NCBI GenBank assembly: GCA_013695715.1
Contig: JACCZZ010000068.1
Location: forward strand, 1 to 5,457
DNA: 5,457 nucleotides
Direction: 5' to 3'
Source of the DNA: Chitinophagales bacterium
Lineage (GTDB): Bacteria; Bacteroidota; Bacteroidia; Chitinophagales; UBA10324
In this document: piece after piece, positions 1 through 4,181 of the stretch
How the letters are laid out: the number at the start of each line of letters is the position of its first letter
Numbering within the stretch: the first letter of the stretch is position 1
Notes under the pieces: generated by a model
What the model saw: the letters and a program-made list of their open reading frames with translations, nothing else
Databases searched by the model: none
Told to the model about the DNA's origin: nothing
Position numbers and translations under genes: made by a program

Positions 1-511
1 AGAGGAGGTTCTGGAGGTAGTTTATAAAGATAAAAATATCGCTGACGTGCTTGATATGAGTGTTGACGAAGCCGTAGAGTTTTTTTGGGATGAAGAGGAG
101 CTTGTTCAGCGATTGCAACCTCTGGCAGATGTGGGGCTTGGCTATGTGAAGCTCGGACAGTCATCAAGCACCCTGAGCGGAGGGGAAGCTCAAAGGGTAA
201 AGCTTGCTTCTTTTCTCGGAAAGGGCAATTCTCAGAAATCAGTACTCTTCATCTTTGATGAACCCACTACCGGGTTACATTTTCATGATATAAATAAATT
301 GCTTCGATCCTTTGACATGCTGATCGAAAATGGTCATTCAGTGATCATCATCGAGCATAATGTGGAAGTGATTAAATGTGCAGATCATGTGATTGACCTC
401 GGACCTGTTGGCGGAAACAAGGGAGGTTATCTCTTATATCAGGGAACACCCGAAGGTTTAATAAAGATTGAAGAATCTTATACGGGGGAATTTCTTAAAA
501 AGAAGCTTTGA
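1..511 (+). CDS. uvrA: UvrA, excinuclease ABC subunit A, C-terminal part (5' end outside window)
   Basis: This is the last 169 codons of UvrA, the DNA-damage-sensing ATPase that loads UvrB during nucleotide excision repair in the cytoplasm. The frame is open from base 2, so the gene starts upstream; whole UvrA proteins are about 940 residues. What is visible is the end of the second ABC ATPase domain. The ABC signature LSGGEAQR lies at 173-196, Walker B with its catalytic glutamate ([11 protein letters not shown]) at about 248-280, and the switch histidine (IIIEHN) at about 344-361. The IDLGPVGG and QGTPEGL blocks then lead to a short lysine-rich tail ending in TGA at 509-511. The in-window ATG at 47 (MLDMSVDEA) is internal, not a start, because the preceding codons also match UvrA ([14 protein letters not shown]). 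All expected motifs are intact, and the HFHD wording after the Walker B region is typical of Bacteroidota UvrA. Identification is secure; nothing about the N-terminal zinc modules can be said. Confidence 0.97.
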   Translation, partial: EEVLEVVYKDKNIADVLDMSVDEAVEFFWDEEELVQRLQPLADVGLGYVKLGQSSSTLSGGEAQRVKLASFLGKGNSQKSVLFIFDEPTTGLHFHDINKLLRSFDMLIENGHSVIIIEHNVEVIKCADHVIDLGPVGGNKGGYLLYQGTPEGLIKIEESYTGEFLKKKL

Positions 512-525
512 GGAGAATTGAAAGA

Positions 526-564
526 TATACTCAGTCCTACGCTGATATACGAGGGCTTATTTTT
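526..564 (+). terminator. Possible terminator after uvrA
   Basis: Fifteen bases past the uvrA stop, TATACTCAG (526-534) can pair with CTGATATA (542-549). This gives an eight-pair stem with one bulged C and a 7-nt loop. A run of five T begins at 560. The stem is AT-rich and the T run starts about ten bases after it, so this is a weak intrinsic terminator at best. The same bases also contain a direct repeat, GATATAC at 524-530 and 544-550. Confidence 0.25.
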
Positions 565-605
565 GGGAGCAACTGCGAATAAATCATATTTACAAAGATG
601 TGATT

Positions 606-634
606 TAGTTTATGCAATAGTTTTGCATTAATTA
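606..634 (+). promoter_or_regulatory. Imperfect palindrome overlapping a -7-like promoter element upstream of the antitoxin gene
   Basis: A perfect 6-bp inverted repeat, ATGCAA (612-617) and TTGCAT (623-628), has a 5-bp centre. The symmetry continues outward with four of six further positions pairing (606-611 against 629-634). Inside it, TAGTTTTG (618-625) matches the Bacteroidota -7 element TAnnTTTG exactly. A start site near 629 would leave a leader of about 32 nt before the ATG at 661. No TTTG is seen 20 bp further upstream (594-597 reads AAAG), so the promoter call is weak. A dyad over a promoter is the usual layout of an autorepressed toxin-antitoxin operator; that role is inferred. Confidence 0.3.
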
Positions 635-660
635 CTTTTAAGAACCTTAATAAAAAGCTC

Positions 661-870
661 ATGATCTTTATTGATGATATATTGAAGTTAAGTGCTGCCG
701 AAAAGATTCTATTAATAGAAAAAGTGTGGGATAGCATCAATCCTAATGAAATCACTATTCCTGAAGATCATATAGCAGAAACCAGAAGGCGAATAGACGC
801 ACTTCGAAAAGGAGAGGTTTCTTTATCAAGTTGGGAAGAAGTTCGGAAAAGAATTTATTCTTCTCAATGA
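661..870 (+). CDS. Antitoxin-like addiction module component (TIGR02574 / PF09720 type), no toxin adjacent
   Basis: This 69-residue protein resembles the family of small acidic-to-basic antitoxins annotated as 'putative addiction module component'. The family pattern is visible. An N-terminal helix (IDDILKLSAAEKILLIEKVWDSI, roughly residues 4-26) is followed by a short linker with IPEDH (33-37), an arginine-rich helix (ETRRRIDALRKGE, 40-52) and a C-terminal WEEVRKRI (58-65). Such antitoxins normally sit just upstream of, and often overlap, a RelE/ParE-type RNase toxin gene. Here the next gene is nfo on the opposite strand only 21 bp away, and the 149 bp upstream hold no toxin-like reading frame, so the gene is solitary. 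No good Shine-Dalgarno sequence precedes the ATG, as is common in this phylum. The upstream palindrome could allow autoregulation. Family assignment is from motif memory and fairly sure. Whether it neutralises a toxin encoded elsewhere, or is a relic, cannot be told. Confidence 0.75.
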   Translation: MIFIDDILKLSAAEKILLIEKVWDSINPNEITIPEDHIAETRRRIDALRKGEVSLSSWEEVRKRIYSSQ

Positions 871-891
871 CGAGGCGGCAATCTTTTAATC

Positions 892-1734
892 TTAATTTAT
901 CAACTTCCGCAGCACTTTCAGATTCTTCTCATCGCCATCTTCTTCCTTTGGCGTTTCCAGCACTTTAGGGATGTGAGGAAAATGGTTCATAATATACCTG
1001 AATGGAATCAATCCCAGCTTTCCCTTACCAATATTTTCATGACGATCGAGGCGGCTGCCCAACTCACCTTTGCTGTCGTTGATATGAAAGGCTTTCAGAT
1101 GTTTCAGTCCACAGATTTTATCAAAGGAATTTAAAGTTTTTTCAACTCCTTTTTCAGTGCGTATATCATATCCTGCTACAAAAGCATGGCAGGTATCAAA
1201 ACAGAATCCGATGCGTTTGCTTTCAACTTCCTCATAGATATATCGTAAATTTTCAAAAGTTCCACCTACGCTGGAGCCTTGGCCTGCTGTATTTTCCAAA
1301 GCAATCACTACTTTGCTTTTATGAGTGTTTTTAATAACCTCTCTTAAGCCTGAGGTTATCCTTCTGATCGCATGGTCTTTTGATTGATCGCCGGCAGCGC
1401 CCGGATGAAGAACGCAAAAAGATAAGCCGAGCATATTGCATCGCTCTACTTCTTCTGTAAGTCCTTTAATTGATAGTTGCTGAAGGGCTTCATTTGCCGA
1501 GGCAAGATTTAACAGGTAAGAGCAATGTGAAAACGCTACCTTTATATTCGATTTTTTAAAGGCGGCAGAAAATCTTATCTTCTCCTCATCAGAAATAGGC
1601 TTTGCTTTCCACTGTCGCTGATTTCGACTAAATATTTGCAAGGTATTTATCCTCTTTAGTCTGGCTTCCTCGAAAGCATTTTCAAGACCTCCTGCAACAG
1701 AGCAATGAACGCCTAAAAGCATGTCTTTCTTCAT
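892..1734 (-). CDS. nfo: Endonuclease IV (AP endonuclease, zinc-dependent)
   Basis: Nfo cuts the DNA backbone 5' to abasic sites and removes 3'-blocking groups in base excision repair. The 280-residue length matches the family (E. coli Nfo has 285). All nine ligands of the trinuclear zinc site can be placed by motif: H70 (SHCSYLLNL), H110 (LHPG), E147 (LENTAGQGS), D180 and H183 (FDTCHAFVAGYD), H217 (HINDSKGELGSR), D230 and H232 (LDRHENIGKG), and E260 (LETP). The early NQRQW block at 38-42 is also intact. ATG at 1732-1734 is taken as the start; M5, four codons in, would equally give the family N-terminus (LLGVH). The residue after H70 is cysteine where E. coli has aspartate, at a variable position. 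It is the last gene of a leftward run, 75 bp after the hydratase, and converges on the antitoxin gene. No clear terminator is seen in the 21-bp gap (871-891). Co-transcription with the hydratase is possible, not shown. Confidence 0.97.
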   Translation of the reverse strand: MKKDMLLGVHCSVAGGLENAFEEARLKRINTLQIFSRNQRQWKAKPISDEEKIRFSAAFKKSNIKVAFSHCSYLLNLASANEALQQLSIKGLTEEVERCNMLGLSFCVLHPGAAGDQSKDHAIRRITSGLREVIKNTHKSKVVIALENTAGQGSSVGGTFENLRYIYEEVESKRIGFCFDTCHAFVAGYDIRTEKGVEKTLNSFDKICGLKHLKAFHINDSKGELGSRLDRHENIGKGKLGLIPFRYIMNHFPHIPKVLETPKEEDGDEKNLKVLRKLIN

Positions 1735-1809
1735 AACAACCGAAAGCTGATTTTGTATCCTTTGATATTATCGCAGATTGCTGTGACACAATAATAAAGG
1801 TCAACAATT

Positions 1810-2592
1810 TTACTTGCCTGTAAATTTCGCAACGCGCTTTTCTAAAAATGCCGCCGTGCCTTCCTTAAAGTCTTCTGTAGCAATACATTTGGTAAATTCA
1901 TCAATCTCCAGTTCAAACCCATCTTCCTGCTTGTTGTAATAAGAATTTGCACATGCTATAATCTGATCAATAACCAGTGGGGACTTCGATATTATTTTAT
2001 TGAGGATGGATTGGCATTTTGGGATCATCTCCTCACGGGAAGTGACATGATTCACCAACCCTAATTGATGTGCGTCATTTGCGTTTACAAAATCCGCAGT
2101 AAGCAGCAGTTCAATTCCTTTAGCTCTTCCTATATAGCGTAACAGCCGTTGTGTTCCGCCATATCCCGGAATAAGCCCAAGGTTTATCTCCGGCTGACCA
2201 AACATCGCATTTTCACCTGCTATCCGCATGTGACAACACATTGCGAGCTCACAGCCACCACCAAGGGCAAAACCATTTACCGCAGCAATTACAGGCTTTG
2301 GAGCTGCTTCAATTTTATTAAAAACCCGATGGCCATTTGCGGACATTTCACGCGCTTGTTCCGGAGTAAATGAAATGAACTCTGTAATATCAGCACCGGC
2401 AACGAATGCTTTTGCTCCGGCACCTGTGATAATCACACCTCTGATTTCATCATTGTCGTGAACAAGATCGAAAGCAGCATCAAGTTCATCGATCACACCG
2501 CGGTTAAGCGCGTTCAGCTTATCAGGGCGATTGATAGTGATGGTAAAAATTCCGCCTTCAAGACTGGTTAATAGAAATTGAAAATTGATCAT
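1810..2592 (-). CDS. Enoyl-CoA hydratase / crotonase family protein
   Basis: This is a 260-residue single-domain crotonase-fold protein, most likely adding water to trans-2-enoyl-CoA (or crotonyl-CoA) thioesters in fatty acid or short-chain acyl-CoA metabolism. Both glutamates needed for hydratase catalysis are present: E115 in GGGCELAM and E135 in GQPEINLGLIPGYGGTQRL. The oxyanion-hole backbone positions correspond to A67 (FVAGADI) and G112. The N-terminal NRPDKLNALN block (21-30) and the C-terminal AFLEKR segment are also typical. With both acid/base residues intact it should be a true hydratase rather than one of the isomerase or dehalogenase relatives, but the acyl chain length it prefers cannot be read from sequence, so no symbol is given. 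ATG at 2590-2592 is the natural start. It lies 77 bp after nadC and 75 bp before nfo on the same strand; no other beta-oxidation gene is in view. Confidence 0.93.
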   Translation of the reverse strand: MINFQFLLTSLEGGIFTITINRPDKLNALNRGVIDELDAAFDLVHDNDEIRGVIITGAGAKAFVAGADITEFISFTPEQAREMSANGHRVFNKIEAAPKPVIAAVNGFALGGGCELAMCCHMRIAGENAMFGQPEINLGLIPGYGGTQRLLRYIGRAKGIELLLTADFVNANDAHQLGLVNHVTSREEMIPKCQSILNKIISKSPLVIDQIIACANSYYNKQEDGFELEIDEFTKCIATEDFKEGTAAFLEKRVAKFTGK

Positions 2593-2620
2593 GTGAAAAA
2601 GAAAAATTTAAAGGAATTAA

Positions 2621-2677
2621 TTGCTTGAGATGCAATGTTAATCAATCACCGGTTTTTTATTATAACTCTTCAAGCAA
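2621..2677 (-). repeat. Widely spaced 8-bp inverted repeat spanning the nadC stop codon
   Basis: TCAAGCAA at 2670-2677, which includes the nadC stop, is the exact reverse complement of TTGCTTGA at 2621-2628. The arms are 41 bp apart. On the transcribed strand the second arm is followed by several U-rich stretches before the hydratase start. It could fold as a long-loop hairpin between the two genes and partly terminate or stabilise the message, but the long loop makes this doubtful. A smaller 5-bp hairpin (ATTGC 2620-2624 with GCAAT 2632-2636) competes for the same bases. Confidence 0.25.
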
Positions 2678-3509
2678 CAACTGCCTTAAGACTAAGGTCT
2701 AAGCTTTTATATGAATGTGTCAAAGCGCCAACTGAAATGTAATCAACTCCTGAAGAAGCTACATCACGAACTGTATCAAGATTAATACCTCCTGAGGCTT
2801 CTGTTTCCATTCGGCGGTTTATGAGTTTCACTGCTTCAAAAGTATTTTCAATAGAAAAATTATCGAGCATGATGCGCTGAACACCGCCAATTCTCAGAAT
2901 CTGTTCTGCTTCATCCAATGTTCTTGATTCAACTTCTATTTTTAAGGAAAGGTTATTCTCTCTCAAATATCTTTGCGCAGCGTAAACTGCATTAGCAATT
3001 CCACCCGCATAATCAATGTGATTGTCTTTGATCATTATCATATCAAATAAACCAAAACGATGATTTTCTCCACCACCAATTCTAACCGCCCATTTCTCTG
3101 CGGCTCTGAATAATGGCGTGGTTTTGCGGGTATCCAGAATCCTAGCATGGTATCCCTCTACCCGTTTTACATAGTGTTGTGTAAGCGTAGCTATACCGCT
3201 CATGCGCTGCATACAATTTAAAGCAAGACGCTCACCCATTAAGATGGAGCGAGCATTTCCCTCTAACTCAAAAGCTATTTGACCCTGCTGAACTGCTGAT
3301 CCATCAGGAAGAAACATTTTGATAATAACATTGGGATCAAGATGACTAAAAATCGTACACGCCAGCTCTACGCCAGCCAGTATTCCATCATCTTTTATAA
3401 GTAAGTGAGACTTACCTTTTGCATTTGGTGATATACAAGAAAGGGAGGTATGATCACCCTCCCTTATATCTTCAGCTAATGCCTGTTTTGTAAATTCCTC
3501 CCAATACAC
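2670..3509 (-). CDS. nadC: NadC, nicotinate-nucleotide pyrophosphorylase (carboxylating)
   Basis: NadC (quinolinate phosphoribosyltransferase) converts quinolinate and PRPP to nicotinate mononucleotide, CO2 and pyrophosphate, the step where de novo NAD synthesis joins the salvage route. At 279 residues it has the family's length. Visible landmarks in order are EDIREGDHTS (13-22), ERLALNCMQRMSGIAT (93-108) with R102, DTRKTTP (126-132) with the substrate-binding R128/K129, EKWAVRIGGGENHRFGLFD (138-156) with H150/R151, IKDNHI (160-165) with K161, IEVE (191-194), MLDNF (214-218) and EASGGI (237-242). The last block is VDYISVGALTHS (255-266). The start is GTG at 3507-3509, directly after the TAG stop of the DUF4783 gene and in the same frame. 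There is no ATG near the expected N-terminus, and this start places the EDI motif at the usual distance. A purine-rich stretch just upstream may help initiation, and translational coupling is likely. nadA and nadB are not in this window. Confidence 0.97.
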   Translation of the reverse strand: MYWEEFTKQALAEDIREGDHTSLSCISPNAKGKSHLLIKDDGILAGVELACTIFSHLDPNVIIKMFLPDGSAVQQGQIAFELEGNARSILMGERLALNCMQRMSGIATLTQHYVKRVEGYHARILDTRKTTPLFRAAEKWAVRIGGGENHRFGLFDMIMIKDNHIDYAGGIANAVYAAQRYLRENNLSLKIEVESRTLDEAEQILRIGGVQRIMLDNFSIENTFEAVKLINRRMETEASGGINLDTVRDVASSGVDYISVGALTHSYKSLDLSLKAVVA

Positions 3510-3908
3510 CTACTTCTTTTTTTCAAATCTCATCTCCTGAATAAGTTGAGTGTTGCCTTTATTCTTAATGTAAAAGTAAACGCGGAATGATTGATTAGTT
3601 GACTTAAGAGGTCCAATAGCATATGCAGATCCCTCAGCTTTCCCGCGATGGATTAATTCAAATGACTGAACAGGATTTTTGGCGAAAAAATCTCGTAACA
3701 CCATTTCCGCCTGTACTTTACTATAAACAGATTCCTTATCTAAGATGGTTATTTCAACATTATTGTCAAAATACTTGGATATCTCCTTTGAATTACCACT
3801 TTTAATTGCATTCGCAACATTGTCAAGGATGCTAACCTGGGAAAACCCGGTGAGGGGTAGTAGAAACAGGAGCATCAGTAAAATTCTCCTCATGCCCATC
3901 GAACTCAT
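3510..3908 (-). CDS. Secreted DUF4783 family protein
   Basis: This is a small exported protein of unknown function, 132 residues from the first ATG. The N-terminus is a signal peptide: basic MRR at 6-8, a leucine-rich hydrophobic stretch (ILLMLLFLLPLTGF, 9-22), then SQVS, a likely signal peptidase I site. No lipobox cysteine is present, so it should be soluble in the periplasm or outside. The mature part matches DUF4783 as I recall it: AIKSGNSKEISKYFDNNVEI (33-52), a QAEMVLRDFFAKNP block (66-79), SFELIHRGKAEGSAYAIGPL (82-101) and a final IQEMRFEKKK. The fold is probably NTF2-like, which by itself implies no reaction. Three ATGs lie close together (3906-3908, 3897-3899, 3891-3893); the third gives the most typical signal peptide, so the true start may be codon 6. 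It abuts nadC with no spacing, so the two should be co-transcribed. The 3' end carries an A-AAA-AAG run just before the TAG stop. Confidence 0.85.
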   Translation of the reverse strand: MSSMGMRRILLMLLFLLPLTGFSQVSILDNVANAIKSGNSKEISKYFDNNVEITILDKESVYSKVQAEMVLRDFFAKNPVQSFELIHRGKAEGSAYAIGPLKSTNQSFRVYFYIKNKGNTQLIQEMRFEKKK

Positions 3909-3937
3909 TGATTATGATTTAGTTTTGGATAGTTAAA

Positions 3938-3970
3938 CAAAAATACTGCCAACAGAAGGTTGTTCTCACA
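3938..3970 (-). promoter_or_regulatory. Candidate Bacteroidota-type promoter for the DUF4783-nadC run
   Basis: Read on the minus strand, 3945-3938 is TATTTTTG, an exact match to the -7 element TAnnTTTG. Twenty-one bases further upstream 3970-3967 reads TGTG, a partial match to the -33 element TTTG. Transcription would begin near 3934, giving a leader of about 26 nt to the ATG at 3908. The spacer holds a short CAAC/GTTG hairpin (3950-3962). The -7 match and the position are good, the -33 is imperfect. Confidence 0.4.
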
Positions 3971-3984
3971 GTACCAGTTTAGTA

Positions 3985-4012
3985 TTAAAAAAGGTGAAGT
4001 TACCCTCTTTAA
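3985..4012. repeat. Imperfect inverted repeat in the divergent control region
   Basis: TTAAAAAAGGT (3985-3995) pairs with ACCCTCTTTAA (4002-4012) at 9 of 11 positions around a 6-base centre GAAGTT. Its centre is about 64 bases upstream of the predicted DUF4783 start site, where an activator could bind. It could equally be a chance AT-rich dyad. It does not look like a terminator, since the genes on both sides are transcribed away from it. Confidence 0.3.
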
Positions 4013-4091
4013 CTTTTGAAAGATGTTTCCTAAGAAATATCTATTTAAAAGTCTGCGTATCTCTGCTTAAAGATTGTTAAAAATATTATAG

Positions 4092-4109
4092 ACTCGTATT
4101 AATAAGAGT
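4092..4109. repeat. 18-bp near-perfect palindrome upstream of gpmI, possible operator
   Basis: ACTCGTATT (4092-4100) and AATAAGAGT (4101-4109) are complementary at 8 of 9 positions; only G4096/A4105 fails. The core TATTAATA is fully symmetric. The size and symmetry suit a dimeric DNA-binding regulator. The centre lies about 75 bases before the predicted gpmI start site, a usual distance for an upstream activator. The regulator is unknown and the function is inferred from position only. Confidence 0.35.
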
Positions 4110-4140
4110 AGATCGTATAAACTACACTTTGATTTACAGG

Positions 4141-4172
4141 TTTGCTAAATCATTTCCAAACAGGTAGGTTTG
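4141..4172 (+). promoter_or_regulatory. Bacteroidota-type promoter for gpmI
   Basis: TTTG at 4141-4144 and TAGGTTTG at 4165-4172 match both elements of the phylum's housekeeping promoter (TTTG, TAnnTTTG) exactly. They are 20 bp apart, the spacing expected for elements centred at -33 and -7. Transcription would start near 4176, only about 6 bases before the gpmI ATG at 4182, so the message would be almost leaderless. Both elements fall inside an 8-bp direct repeat, AGGTTTGC, at 4138-4145 and 4166-4173. A CAAAC at 4157-4161 between them is the inverse of GTTTG in either copy. Confidence 0.5.
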
Positions 4173-4181
4173 CGCGCTTTT

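Noticed and set aside
512..660. Possible toxin gene or remnant upstream of the antitoxin
   Set aside because: No plus-strand frame of useful length and no RelE/ParE-like motif was seen in these 149 bases.
537..755. Minus-strand 72-codon open frame opposite the antitoxin gene and its upstream gap
   Set aside because: It overlaps the better-supported antitoxin gene, shows no recognisable family pattern and would cross the candidate promoter and hairpin; judged a shadow.
871..891. Bidirectional terminator between the antitoxin gene and nfo
   Set aside because: The 21-bp gap contains no inverted repeat; a T run alone is not enough.
1735..1809. Separate promoter for nfo
   Set aside because: Only one-mismatch resemblances to TAnnTTTG (such as TATTATTG on the minus strand) were seen, with no properly spaced TTTG; not enough to call.
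2149..2373. Plus-strand open frame inside the enoyl-CoA hydratase gene
   Set aside because: It lies entirely antisense to a gene with intact catalytic motifs and has no family features.
3623..3936. Two plus-strand open frames (3623-3805 and 3745-3936) opposite the DUF4783 gene
   Set aside because: Both are antisense to a signal-peptide-bearing, family-matching protein and resemble nothing known.
3909..4181. Riboswitch or small RNA in the divergent region, for example an NAD-sensing leader before nadC
   Set aside because: The predicted leaders are only about 26 and 6 nt, and no conserved aptamer-like pairing was recognised; the dyads lie upstream of the promoters, not in leaders.
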